Origin: Lachnospiraceae bacterium
Lineage (GTDB): Bacteria; Bacillota; Clostridia; Lachnospirales; Lachnospiraceae
DNA length: 64,000 nucleotides
Direction of reading: 5' to 3'
NCBI GenBank assembly: GCA_017405805.1
Contig: JAFQZU010000039.1
Location: forward strand, 32,170 to 96,169
Shown in pieces: positions 42,501 to 50,656 of the stretch. Below the pieces are notes generated by a model. The model did no database searches. It worked only from the letters and a program-made list of their open reading frames with translations, and was not told the DNA's origin. Position numbers and translations under genes: made by a program. Within the stretch, counting starts at the first letter, position 1. The number at the start of each line of letters is the position of its first letter.

Positions 42501-45113
42501 ATGAAGAAAAAACTGCTGGACAGACTTGGAAAAGAGTGGCTGTTTCTGGACGGAGGGACGGGCACGCTGCTGCAGGCGCGCGGCCTGAAGGGAGGAGAAC
42601 TCCCGGAGACCTGGAATCTGCGGCGGCCGGAAGATATCATGGCGATTCACGGCGCCTATCTGGAGGCGGGGTGTGATATCTTCAACACGAATACTTTTGG
42701 CGCCAACCGGCTCAAATACGGGGAGGATCTGGAAAAGATCGTTACGGCTGGCGTATCGCTGGCCATAGAGGCGAGACGCCGCGCGGGGCGGGAAGATGAC
42801 GCTTACGTCGCTCTGGATATCGGCCCCACGGGGCGGCTCCTTGCGCCCATGGGAGATCTGGGGTTCGAGGAGGCGGTGGAGATTTTTGGCGAGGTCGTGC
42901 GCATCGGCGCCGCGGCCGGCGCGGACCTGGTGCTGATCGAGACGATCTCCGACAGTTACGAGGCCAAGGCGGCTGTGCTGGCGGCCAAAGAGAACTGCGA
43001 GCTGCCGGTTGTGGTCACGGTGACTTTTGACGGGAGCGGGAAGCTCCTGACCGGCGGGACGCCGGATTCGATCGCCAGTATGCTGGAGGGGCTGCGCGTG
43101 GACGCGCTGGGCGTCAACTGCGGAATGGGCCCGGACCAGATGCTGCCCATCGTAAAGCGCCTGACGCAGATCTGCAGCGTGCCGGTCATCGTCAATCCCA
43201 ATGCCGGCCTTCCCCGCTCGGAGGGCGGCAGGACGGTCTACGACGTGCAGCCTGAGGATTTTGCCCGGAGCATGGAGGAGATCGCTGCCTTGGGCATCCA
43301 GGCGGCGGGCGGCTGCTGCGGGACGACGCCGGACCACATCCGCTGCATGATCGAGCGGGTGCGCCGGCTTCCTTTCCGGCCGCAGACACGCAAGAACAGG
43401 ACCGTCGTCTCCTCCTTCTCTCTGACGGTGGAGATCGGGGGCGCGCCGGTCATCATCGGTGAGCGGATCAATCCGACCGGCAAAAAAAAGCTCAAAGAGG
43501 CGCTCCGCAGCCGCGATCTCGACTATATCCTGCAGGAGGGTCTCTCGCAGGAGGAGAGCGGCGCGCAGATCCTGGACGTGAACGTGGGCCTGCCCGAGAT
43601 CGACGAGCCCGCCATGATGGCCGAGGTCCTGACGCGCCTGCAGGGGATCTGTGCGCTGCCGCTGCAGATCGACACCTCTGATCCCAGGGCGCTGGAGAGG
43701 GGGCTTCGCCTCTACAACGGCAAGCCCATGATCAACTCTGTCAACGGCAAAAAAGAAAGCATGGACACCGTCTTCCCTCTCGTCAAAAAGTACGGCGGCG
43801 CGGTGGTCGCCCTGACCCTGGACGAGAGCGGCATTCCGAGCACGGCGCAGGGGCGCCTCGACATCGCGCGCAGGATCGTGGAGGAGGCCGCGCGGTACGG
43901 CATTCCCGCCCACGATATTCTCGTCGATACACTGGCCATGACCATCTCCTCCGACACGAAGTCTGCCCTCGTGACGCTGGAGACGCTGCGCCGCGTGCGG
44001 GAGGAACTGCACGTGCACACCATCCTCGGCGTCTCCAATATTTCCTTCGGCCTGCCCCAGAGAATGCTGGTCAGCTCGACCTTCTTTACCATGGCCCTGC
44101 ATGACGGCCTGTCCTGTGCCATCATCAATCCCGGGAACGAGGATATGATGGCTTCCTACCGGGCCTTCAAGGCCCTGACGGACCAGGATCCCCGGTGCGA
44201 GGCCTACATCGACGCCTATGCGGCGAGCCCCGGGAGAGTGTGGGGCGGAGCGGCCGGAATTGGAGTTGGGGCTTCGGCGGGGGCTGGAGCTGCTTTCGCT
44301 GCGGGAGCTGGTTCCGGTGCTGTTGCGGGCGGCGGTTCTGCGGGGGGAGCTGGGGACGGTTTTGCTGCTGGGGCTGGAGCTTCGGCAGGTGCAGCCGCTT
44401 CGTTGGGCGCAGCCGTTACGCCGGGTGCAGCCGCTTCGTCGGGCGCAGCCGTTACGCCGGGTGCAGCCGCTTCGGCAGATGCTGTCGAAAGAAATGAATT
44501 CGCCCGCAGCATCGAGCGCGGTCTCACAGAGCGGGCCGGCGAGCTTGCCGCGGAGCGGCTGAAGGTTCTCGCCCCGCTCGAACTGATCGAGCAGGAGCTC
44601 ATTCCCGCCCTTGACAGGGTTGGCAAGGGATATGAGAAGGGCACAGTCTTCCTGCCCCAGCTTCTGCGGAGCGCGGAGGCGGCGGGGGCGGCTTTTGACG
44701 TGGTGCGCGGCGCGCTGCAGGGGCAGGCGGCTGCCTCGAAGGGGCGGCTCATTCTTGCCACGGTGAAGGGGGACATCCACGACATCGGCAAGAATATCGT
44801 CAAAGTCATGCTTGAGAATTACGGCTACGATGTGATCGACCTGGGCAAAGACGTGCCGCCGGAAGTCATCGTCGAGACGGCCGTGAAGGAGGATATCAAG
44901 CTGGTCGGGCTCAGCGCCCTGATGACGACGACGGTGGTCAGTATGGAGGAGACCATCAAGCTTTTGAAGGAAAAGAAGCCGGACGTGAAGACCGTGGTGG
45001 GCGGCGCGGTGATGACGCAGGAATATGCGGATTCCATCGGCGCGGACTGCTACGCGAAGGATGCGATGGCGACGGTGCATTATGCTGGGGAGGTGTTTGG
45101 GCCGGGGAAGTGA
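42501..45113 (+). CDS. metH: Cobalamin-dependent methionine synthase lacking the activation domain
   Basis: An 870-residue MetH. Domains in order: homocysteine-binding barrel (LFLDGGTGTLLQARG; zinc ligands in VNCG and GGCCGTTPDHI), pterin/methyl-THF barrel (IIGERINPTGKKK; SVNGKK; VSNISFGLPQR), a ~95-residue Ala/Gly/Ser-rich linker (residues ~575-670), the cap helices, and the B12 domain with GDIHDIGKNIV carrying the cobalt-ligand His. It stops there; the AdoMet activation domain is the separate protein encoded just upstream. The low-complexity linker between pterin and cap domains is unusual and includes a 36-bp DNA duplication. Confidence 0.93.
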   Translation: MKKKLLDRLGKEWLFLDGGTGTLLQARGLKGGELPETWNLRRPEDIMAIHGAYLEAGCDIFNTNTFGANRLKYGEDLEKIVTAGVSLAIEARRRAGREDDAYVALDIGPTGRLLAPMGDLGFEEAVEIFGEVVRIGAAAGADLVLIETISDSYEAKAAVLAAKENCELPVVVTVTFDGSGKLLTGGTPDSIASMLEGLRVDALGVNCGMGPDQMLPIVKRLTQICSVPVIVNPNAGLPRSEGGRTVYDVQPEDFARSMEEIAALGIQAAGGCCGTTPDHIRCMIERVRRLPFRPQTRKNRTVVSSFSLTVEIGGAPVIIGERINPTGKKKLKEALRSRDLDYILQEGLSQEESGAQILDVNVGLPEIDEPAMMAEVLTRLQGICALPLQIDTSDPRALERGLRLYNGKPMINSVNGKKESMDTVFPLVKKYGGAVVALTLDESGIPSTAQGRLDIARRIVEEAARYGIPAHDILVDTLAMTISSDTKSALVTLETLRRVREELHVHTILGVSNISFGLPQRMLVSSTFFTMALHDGLSCAIINPGNEDMMASYRAFKALTDQDPRCEAYIDAYAASPGRVWGGAAGIGVGASAGAGAAFAAGAGSGAVAGGGSAGGAGDGFAAGAGASAGAAASLGAAVTPGAAASSGAAVTPGAAASADAVERNEFARSIERGLTERAGELAAERLKVLAPLELIEQELIPALDRVGKGYEKGTVFLPQLLRSAEAAGAAFDVVRGALQGQAAASKGRLILATVKGDIHDIGKNIVKVMLENYGYDVIDLGKDVPPEVIVETAVKEDIKLVGLSALMTTTVVSMEETIKLLKEKKPDVKTVVGGAVMTQEYADSIGADCYAKDAMATVHYAGEVFGPGK
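44405..44476 (+). repeat. 36-bp in-frame duplication in the metH linker
   Basis: A 36-bp unit (starting GGGCGCAGCCGTTACGCC) occurs twice in tandem, 44405-44440 and 44441-44476, within a longer GC-rich, Gly/Ala-coding expansion (about 44230-44490) in the methionine synthase linker. Confidence 0.85.
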
Positions 45114-45145
45114 AGGTGAGCTGGCTGGGGGGGGTTAGACGGGCC

Positions 45146-45208
45146 GGTTAGTGCGGGCGTTTGGGCGGTCAGTGCGGGCGTTTGGGCTATCAGCGCAGGC
45201 GTTTGGGC
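45146..45208. repeat. Three 21-bp tandem repeats downstream of metH
   Basis: Units with core GTGCGGGCGTTTGGGC lie at 45146-45166, 45167-45187 and 45188-45208 (third diverged). They follow the metH stop and form part of a 458-nt stretch without a convincing gene; the rest of the stretch holds a terminator and a 14-bp array. Confidence 0.8.
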
Positions 45209-45324
45209 TGAAATGAGGTGGTTTCTAATTTGAGTGCCAATCGGGAAATCTGTATAACAAATAATAGTTATCGTAAAATTGATTTTCTTGCTCAAATTGG
45301 GTTAAACCAAGTATAGAAGAATAG

Positions 45325-45374
45325 AAAGTGCCAAATCATAATCGGCTTGAGACGATTTTGATTGGCACTTTTTT
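45325..45374 (+). terminator. Terminator of the metF-metH unit
   Basis: AAAGTGCCAA...ATCG pairs with CGATTTTGATTGGCACTT (imperfect in the middle) and ends in TTTTTT. It lies about 210 nt after the metH stop, beyond the 21-bp repeats. Confidence 0.7.
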
Positions 45375-45392
45375 ATCCACATGACCTGATAC

Positions 45393-45532
45393 AGCCCAAG
45401 CCTGGAAGCCCAAGCCTGGAAGCCCAAGCCTGGAAGCCCAAGCCTGGAAGCCCAAGCCTGGAAGCCCAAGCCTGGAAGCCCAAGCCTGGAAGCCCAAGCT
45501 TGGAAGCCCAACCCTGGAAACCCAACTCTGGA
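45393..45532. repeat. 14-bp tandem repeat array (10 units)
   Basis: Ten head-to-tail copies of AGCCCAAGCCTGGA run from 45393 to 45532. The first seven are identical; the last three diverge progressively (AGCTTGGA, ACCCTGGA, ACTCTGGA). The unit is not a multiple of 3, so short frames seen here are artefacts. It ends 40 nt before the 3' end of the nuclease-like gene. Confidence 0.92.
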
Positions 45533-45572
45533 AGACAGCGGAACGAGTAAGCCCCAAATATCACAGTCCGTT

Positions 45573-46421
45573 CTAATCCTCCGGCGAACCGCTGAAGGAA
45601 AAATCCCGTGATACCGAGAAGTATTCCCGAATCCGATCCTGAATGACAGCGGGGCTTAGCGGATGGTCATCCGTTTCCCCGGTCAGGATCAGGTTTCTGA
45701 CGGGAAGGATCCCGTTGTTGAAATAGATCCGGAGCTTTGACATGAGATTTTGCATGTAATGGGGGTCGTCAAGCATTCCCGCGTGCTCCCAGTAGTATAA
45801 TTGTCCGGTCAGCGGATGCCGGATCGTAAAATCCGGGTAGAAGGTATAGCCGCCGACATTGAGAGGGCATTCATATCGAAAAGGGATCTTGTTTTGCATA
45901 AGCATGAGCACGATCAGGGCTTCGGATTTGGAGCGTACTTTGAAGCCGGCTGCGGTCGTGATTTTTCTGCCTTCCCGAAAGGCAGGATCCACTTCAAAAG
46001 GCATGTTTGCCCATTGCCTCAATTCTTCATTCAATGAAAATGAAAGAGAAGGCTCTTCATTGATGAGAAGATCCGCAAGGACGGGGGAATTGCACAGAAA
46101 GTCATCCGAAGCCGGCTCCTTGTGGAACTTCAGGTATGCTTCCAGCGCCCGCAGCTCATTTGCTATTTGGGCCAGGCGGTGGAGAAGGAGTTTCTTGCGG
46201 GCGAGCTGCTGCGCCAGCGGGCGCTGGGAACGCGGCAGATAACGCCTTTTTTCCTTGCGGGAAGGGTCACTCACATACCACTTGAAGTATTCCTTACCGG
46301 CGCTGTGGTTTTTGTTGCAGATCAGTGTGCCGGGAGGCATGCCGCGAAGCATATCCTCAAGACAGATCTTTTCATTCATCAACTGATTCTTTCTGGATAC
46401 GATCAGTTGGAAAAATGTCAT
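45573..46421 (-). CDS. Predicted PD-(D/E)XK-like nuclease, unknown role
   Basis: A 282-residue protein not assigned to a named family. Residues ~60-100 are basic and helical, probably a coiled coil. Residues ~155-245 resemble a restriction-endonuclease-like core: SKSE (E167), FYPDF (D197) and YYWEHAGM (E212), in the order E...PD...WEH seen in Firmicutes hypothetical nucleases. GGAGAG lies 6 nt before the ATG, so it is probably expressed. The gene appears lower in GC than its neighbours and is isolated, flanked by repeats, which suggests horizontal acquisition. A DNA-cleaving function is inference. Confidence 0.7.
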   Translation of the reverse strand: MTFFQLIVSRKNQLMNEKICLEDMLRGMPPGTLICNKNHSAGKEYFKWYVSDPSRKEKRRYLPRSQRPLAQQLARKKLLLHRLAQIANELRALEAYLKFHKEPASDDFLCNSPVLADLLINEEPSLSFSLNEELRQWANMPFEVDPAFREGRKITTAAGFKVRSKSEALIVLMLMQNKIPFRYECPLNVGGYTFYPDFTIRHPLTGQLYYWEHAGMLDDPHYMQNLMSKLRIYFNNGILPVRNLILTGETDDHPLSPAVIQDRIREYFSVSRDFSFSGSPED

Positions 46422-46598
46422 AAAAATCTCTCCTGTAGATCAAAGAATGAATTAGCTAAGTTCGTCTCTTTCGGAAAGCAGTGCAAAGCAGGTGCTGCTG
46501 CATCCCGAGGCGAATTACGAAAATTATAGCACCGCACAAGAAAGGGACAAGCCGGCGCAGCCCGGGCCGTATATACGGGTGCGGTGATTGCACCAAAA

Positions 46599-46663
46599 AA
46601 AGAGCACTGCGCACCTCGGCGCAGCGCTCCCTGGCGCAAAACGCTTTCGGCGCAGTACTCTTT
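46599..46663. terminator. Large nested hairpin terminator after trxB
   Basis: AAAGAGCACTGCGC pairs with GCGCAGTACTCTTT (one mismatch) around a GC-rich inner region. On the minus strand it is followed by TTTTTTT, 66 nt after the trxB stop. The 307-nt gap around it (46422-46728) also holds short AT-rich tandem repeats (TTTTATAAG, 46668-46710) and nothing else I can name. Confidence 0.75.
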
Positions 46664-46728
46664 CAGTTTTTATAAGTTTTTACAAGTTTTATAAGGTTTT
46701 ATAAGGTTTAAACAAACCGGAAACCCTC

Positions 46729-47643
46729 TCAGCGGTTCTCCGTCAAGTACCGCTGCGCGCTGGTCACCGCGTTCGCGCCGTCCGCCACGGCTGTGACGAC
46801 CTGGCGAAGCTGCTTGTCGCGCACGTCGCCCGCGGCAAAAACGCCGGGCACGCTCGTGGCGCCGGTCTCGTCGGCGATGATGTACCCGCCCTCGTCCATG
46901 GCGATCTGGTTGCGGGCGAATTCGCTGCGGGGCGTGATGCCCACGGCGATGAAGACGCCGGATACAGGAATGGTGCGGGTCTCGCCGTCGGTCTTGCGGG
47001 TGACGGTGGCCGATTCGACCTTGGGGTCACCGTTGACGGAAGTCAGGGTGCTGTTCCAGACCATCTCCACGTTGGGCAGTTCAAAAAGAGCTTCCTGCAG
47101 GACTTTCTCCGCCCGCAGCTCGTCGCGGCGGTGCACCACGTATACTTTGCTGCAGCCTCTTGCCAGGAAGATGGCATCCTCGATGGCTACGTTGCCGCCG
47201 CCCATGACCAGAACGTCTTTCCCTCGGTAAAAGGCGCCGTCGCAGGTGGCGCAGTAGGATACGCCGCGGCCGGCAAGGCGCTCCTCGCCCTCCGCGCCGA
47301 GCTTGCGGTGGGTGGCGCCGGAGGCGATGATCACGGTGCGGGCTTCGAAGGTGCCCTCGTCGGTGAGGACTTTTTTGACGGGACCGGTGAGATCGAGGCC
47401 CTCTACGGTCGCATTGACGGTCTCGACGCCGAGCTTCTCGGCGTGATCCTGCATCTTCTGGGCCAGCTCCATGCCGGAGATGCCCGGAAGTCCGGGATAG
47501 TTGTCCACTTCGTATGTGTCGACGATCTGGCCGCCGTTCACAAAGTTCTGCTCCAGAAGGATCGTGTCGAGACGGGCCCTGGACGCGTAGATGGCGGCTG
47601 ACAGACCGGCCGGTCCGCCGCCGATAATGATCAGGTCATGCAT
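46729..47643 (-). CDS. trxB: Thioredoxin-disulfide reductase
   Basis: A 304-residue NADPH-dependent flavoprotein reducing thioredoxin. Signatures: N-terminal FAD site GGGPAGLSAAIYASRA, redox CATCDGAF (CxxC), NADPH site GGGNVAIEDAIFLA and the C-terminal FAD motif GVFAAGDVRDKQLRQVVTAVADGA. It lies downstream of trxA on the same strand with 87 nt between them, and the promoter before trxA likely drives both. GGAGGG precedes the start. Confidence 0.95.
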   Translation of the reverse strand: MHDLIIIGGGPAGLSAAIYASRARLDTILLEQNFVNGGQIVDTYEVDNYPGLPGISGMELAQKMQDHAEKLGVETVNATVEGLDLTGPVKKVLTDEGTFEARTVIIASGATHRKLGAEGEERLAGRGVSYCATCDGAFYRGKDVLVMGGGNVAIEDAIFLARGCSKVYVVHRRDELRAEKVLQEALFELPNVEMVWNSTLTSVNGDPKVESATVTRKTDGETRTIPVSGVFIAVGITPRSEFARNQIAMDEGGYIIADETGATSVPGVFAAGDVRDKQLRQVVTAVADGANAVTSAQRYLTENR

Positions 47644-47690
47644 GGTTTTCCCTCCGATTGGTGCGGGATTTCTTCACATCCTTTAATAAG

Positions 47691-47739
47691 GATCACTTCG
47701 CTAAAAAGGGATCACTTCGCTAAAAAGGGATCACTTCGC
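47691..47739. repeat. 19-bp tandem repeat at the 3' end of trxA
   Basis: GATCACTTCGCTAAAAAGG occurs at 47691 and 47710, with a partial third copy at 47729-47739 that includes the trxA stop codon and last codons. The trxA tail appears to have been duplicated downstream by slippage. Confidence 0.8.
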
Positions 47740-48051
47740 GTTCTCTTCGAATTTCTGCTTCATGGCTGCCTTCGGAACGGCGCCGATCACGCTGTCGACC
47801 ACCTGGCCGCCGCGGAAGAAGAGCATGTTGGGGATGCTCATGATGCCGTACTCGGCTGCCAGAGCGCTGTTCTCGTCCACGTTGATCTTGCCCACTTTGA
47901 TGCGGCCGTCATATTCCTCGGCCAGCTTGTCGATCACGGGGCTCATCATCTTGCAGGGGCCGCACCAGTCTGCGTAAAAATCCACGAATACAGGGATATC
48001 GCTCTCCAGGACTTCTGCCTTGAAATTGCTGCTGTCGAATTTGTTGATCAT
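47731..48051 (-). CDS. trxA: Thioredoxin
   Basis: A 106-residue thioredoxin with the active site ADWCGPCKMM, the cis-proline region SIPNMLFFRGGQ and conserved FVDFYA. It passes electrons from TrxB to ribonucleotide reductase and other targets. ATG 48051 has AAAGGAG just upstream; the frame extends 8 codons further without support. A strong promoter lies about 70 nt upstream. It forms a unit with trxB. Confidence 0.95.
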   Translation of the reverse strand: MINKFDSSNFKAEVLESDIPVFVDFYADWCGPCKMMSPVIDKLAEEYDGRIKVGKINVDENSALAAEYGIMSIPNMLFFRGGQVVDSVIGAVPKAAMKQKFEENAK

Positions 48052-48117
48052 ACTTGCTCCTTTCTGCGGAATCACCGCATGCTTATTGCGGCATTACCGC
48101 ATGTACTGGTTTAAAAG

Positions 48118-48146
48118 ATTTTACACAATTTAATTTTGGGTGTCAA
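48118..48146 (-). promoter_or_regulatory. Sigma-A promoter of trxA-trxB
   Basis: On the minus strand a perfect TTGACA is followed after 17 nt by TAAAAT. The leader downstream contains two similar GCGGnATnnCCGCATG segments that can form small hairpins. Confidence 0.8.
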
Positions 48147-48204
48147 GTCGGAAAAGGTCGGAAAAGTCAGAATTTTGACATATATGACAATAAGATAACT
48201 AAAG

Positions 48205-48233
48205 TTGTCAGAGATATTTCCATATATTATAAT
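48205..48233 (+). promoter_or_regulatory. Sigma-A promoter of the butyryl-CoA:acetate CoA-transferase gene
   Basis: TTGTCA and a perfect TATAAT are spaced by 17 nt, 54 nt before the start codon. A short direct repeat (CTATGGAAA twice) lies in the leader. Confidence 0.8.
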
Positions 48234-48287
48234 CTAACCACTATGGAAAAATACACTATGGAAACCTGACATGACGGAGGAAAAAGA

Positions 48288-49631
48288 ATGGGATTTCAGG
48301 AGGAGTACAGACAGAAACTGGTGACAGCCGACAAGGCGGTCGAGATCGTGAAGGATGGGGATTTTGTCGATTTTGCCTGGTGCGCTACCACGCCTGTCGC
48401 CATCGACAAGGCGCTGGCAAAGAGAATGCCCGACCTGTATGACATCAAAATGCGCGGCGGCATCCTGATGCACGTGCCGGAGATCTTCAAGATCGCGGAG
48501 CCCGAGAAGCACTTTACTTGGAACAGCTGGCACATGGGCGGCATCGAGCGCAAGACCGCTGCCACCGGCCTTTCTTTCTACGCTTCGATCAAGTATTCGG
48601 AGCTCCCCCGCTACTATCTGGAGAGCCAGGATCCGCTCAACGTCGCCTACATGATGGTGGGTCCCATGGACAGCAAGGGCTACTTCAACCTCGGCCCCAG
48701 CGCCAGCCATATGTACGCAGTCGTCGAGAAGGCGGACAAGGTCATCGTGGAAGTGAACGAGAGCATGCCTATCTGCCTCGGCAACGCGCAGGCGTATGTG
48801 CATATCAGCGACGTTGATATGATCGTTGAGGGCGACAACCAGCCCATCGACGCCATGCCGCCCGCGGCCGCCGCGACGGAAGTGGACAAGGCCGTGGCCG
48901 AGCTCGTGGTCTCCCAGATCCCCAACGGCGCATGCCTGCAGCTGGGAATCGGCGGCATGCCCAACGCCATCGGCAAAATGATCGCGGCGAGCGACCTCAA
49001 GGATCTCGGCGTGCACACGGAGATGTATGTCGACGCTTTCGTGGATATCGCGGAGGCCGGCAAAATTACCGGCAGGCACAAGAATTTTGACAGGGGCCTG
49101 CAGACCTATGCTTTTGGCGCGGGCACCAGAAAGATGTACGATTACCTCGACAAAAATCCGGAGTGCATGAGCGCCTCCGTCGACTATGTCAACGACATCC
49201 GCCGCGTGGGCGCGCTGGATAATTTCATCTCCATCAACAACGCGGTGGACATCGACCTGTTCGGCCAGGTCAACGCCGAGAGCGCGGGCACCAAGAACAT
49301 CTCCGGCGCGGGCGGACAGCTCGACTTCGTTCTGGGCGCGTACGCCTCAAACGGCGGCAAAACCTTCATCTGCCTGTCCTCCTCCTTCAAGGACAAGAAT
49401 GGAAACCTGGTCAGCCGCATCCGTCCGACGCTGGCGCCCGGCAGTATCGTGACCGATACCCGCGCCAACACCATGTACGTCGTGACCGAGTACGGCATGG
49501 TCAACCTCAAGGGCCGCTCGGCATGGCAGAGAGCGGAGGACCTGATCGGCATCGCGCACCCGCAGTTCCGGGACGAGCTGATCAAGGAAGCCGAGAAGAT
49601 GAACATCTGGAGAAGAAGCAACAAGCGCTGA
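48288..49631 (+). CDS. Butyryl-CoA:acetate (4-hydroxybutyrate-type) CoA-transferase
   Basis: A 447-residue CoA-transferase of the acetyl-CoA hydrolase/transferase family. Length and motifs match butyryl-CoA:acetate CoA-transferases of gut butyrate producers: [34 protein letters not shown] with predicted catalytic E245, and [13 protein letters not shown]. It would move CoA from butyryl-CoA to acetate, releasing butyrate, the last step of the main colonic butyrate route. It has its own strong promoter and GGAGG before the ATG. 4-hydroxybutyrate as substrate is the main alternative. It complements the acyl-CoA operon at the window start. Confidence 0.87.
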   Translation: MGFQEEYRQKLVTADKAVEIVKDGDFVDFAWCATTPVAIDKALAKRMPDLYDIKMRGGILMHVPEIFKIAEPEKHFTWNSWHMGGIERKTAATGLSFYASIKYSELPRYYLESQDPLNVAYMMVGPMDSKGYFNLGPSASHMYAVVEKADKVIVEVNESMPICLGNAQAYVHISDVDMIVEGDNQPIDAMPPAAAATEVDKAVAELVVSQIPNGACLQLGIGGMPNAIGKMIAASDLKDLGVHTEMYVDAFVDIAEAGKITGRHKNFDRGLQTYAFGAGTRKMYDYLDKNPECMSASVDYVNDIRRVGALDNFISINNAVDIDLFGQVNAESAGTKNISGAGGQLDFVLGAYASNGGKTFICLSSSFKDKNGNLVSRIRPTLAPGSIVTDTRANTMYVVTEYGMVNLKGRSAWQRAEDLIGIAHPQFRDELIKEAEKMNIWRRSNKR

Positions 49632-49647
49632 GCACAGAAAATGCACG

Positions 49648-49688
49648 GGGATCCGGGCGGGCGGAAGGCCTGTCCGGGTCCCATTTTA
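49648..49688 (+). terminator. Hairpin after the CoA-transferase gene
   Basis: GGGATCCGG pairs with CCGGGTCCC (one G-U pair) and is followed by ATTTTA, 17 nt after the stop. A second, stronger terminator lies at 49761-49789. Confidence 0.55.
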
Positions 49689-49760
49689 CTTCCTGCGGGA
49701 GGCGGGGAGCGGCCGCTTCTTGACTTTTGGCCGGAAAATCGATAAAATACAAGATGTAGT

Positions 49761-49789
49761 GGGGCGGCTCTTTGAACAGCCCCTTTTTT
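49761..49789 (+). terminator. Second terminator after the CoA-transferase gene
   Basis: GGGGC...GCCCC hairpin followed by TTTTTT. Together with the hairpin at 49648 it closes the transcription unit. The rest of the 281-nt gap (49632-49912) includes TGTGATAAT at 49845, a weak candidate promoter for the next gene. Confidence 0.7.
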
Positions 49790-49912
49790 GTTGTAGAAAT
49801 ATGTTTCAAAAAATTGTATACTTATGGCGTATTTGTAAAGAGTCTGTGATAATCGGACATGACTTTACAATAATCTGTACATAAAACTATCAGGACAACA
49901 GGTGGGACAGAT

Positions 49913-50656
49913 TTGAGACTGAGAGAACTCGCAAAGAAATTCGGAATATATCTGACAGTGGGCATCCTCACGGCAGGAATGGCCGGGACGGTCCTTCCCA
50001 TGGCCGGCGTGCGCGCCGCAGAGGAGCAGAGCGAAGGGGGTACTGCGCCCGCAGCAGCCGGGGTCCCCGAAGCCGCGCCGGAAGCGGAGCCGGAACCCGA
50101 GCCGGAGCCGGAACCCGAGCCGGAACCTGAACCCGAGCCGGAACCCGAGCCGGAGCCGGAACCCGAACCGGAGCCGGAACCTGAGCCCGAGCCGGAACCT
50201 GAGCCCGAGCCGGAACCCGAACCGGAGCCGGAACCTGAGCCGGAACCGGAACCCGCGCCGGAGCCCGGACAGGGCGAAGAGCCGGTGACCGACCCGGAGC
50301 AGGACCCTGCCCAGGGCGGAGAGACTGCGCCCGAAGAGCAGGATCCGGCGCAGGAGACGCCGGGAGAGGGCGGAAGCGAAGAGGAGACGGACGGCAAGAA
50401 GAAGGCGGACGAAAAGGCCGACGGCGCGAAGGAAGCGGTGTCGGAGGAAGATAAAAAGAAGGCGGAAGAGGCCAAAAAGGCCGAGGAGGAAAAGGCGAAG
50501 GCGGCTGCGGAAAAGGAGGACGAGATCCTCAAGAGTACGGGGAGCCCGAGGGAATCCAGGAGGCCGAAGAGCACGACGGGACCAACGAGGAGCTTCTCGC
50601 GGAGCAGCATATCGTCTATGACCTGCCGGTCATCCACAGGGATTTCCGCTTTGTGA
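49913..50656 (+). CDS. N-terminal part of a frameshifted secreted wall hydrolase (signal peptide plus Glu-Pro repeats)
   Basis: This frame starts at TTG 49913 with AGGTGG upstream and gives a signal peptide ([22 protein letters not shown]), then an acidic (EP)n repeat covering about residues 58-118, then a Lys/Glu/Ala-rich segment to about residue 205. The final ~45 residues (from about 50525) are out of frame: the sequence in the +1 register there encodes [16 protein letters not shown], which continues into the NlpC/P60 part at 50653. So this is the 5' part of a single gene broken by loss of one base (or gain of two) around 50509-50535. It probably spans the cell wall. Confidence 0.75.
   Translation: MRLRELAKKFGIYLTVGILTAGMAGTVLPMAGVRAAEEQSEGGTAPAAAGVPEAAPEAEPEPEPEPEPEPEPEPEPEPEPEPEPEPEPEPEPEPEPEPEPEPEPEPEPEPEPEPAPEPGQGEEPVTDPEQDPAQGGETAPEEQDPAQETPGEGGSEEETDGKKKADEKADGAKEAVSEEDKKKAEEAKKAEEEKAKAAAEKEDEILKSTGSPRESRRPKSTTGPTRSFSRSSISSMTCRSSTGISAL
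50090..50267 (+). repeat. (Glu-Pro)n coding repeat
   Basis: Hexamer-based repeats of GAGCCGGAACCC/GAGCCGGAGCCG run for about 178 nt and encode alternating Glu and Pro. Such arrays change length by replication slippage. A shorter (EP)n run occurs in the DUF3048 lipoprotein gene near 18790-18850. Confidence 0.9.

Noticed and set aside
41466-45080. A 1204-codon open frame antisense to metF, the activation-domain gene and metH
   Set aside because: It is the shadow of strongly supported plus-strand genes in GC-rich DNA and has no recognisable domain or ribosome site.
45393-45532. 14-bp array considered as a CRISPR
   Set aside because: Units are directly adjacent with no spacers, far shorter than CRISPR repeats, and no cas genes are present.
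45302-45564. Short minus-strand frames rich in Gly-Phe-Gln-Ala-Trp across the 14-bp array
   Set aside because: The same peptide appears in several frames because the unit is not a multiple of three; no start signals.
50440-50530. Programmed -1 ribosomal frameshifting for the wall hydrolase
   Set aside because: The direction of shift would fit, but I see no proper slippery heptamer or clear downstream pseudoknot, so mutation or sequencing error is more likely.
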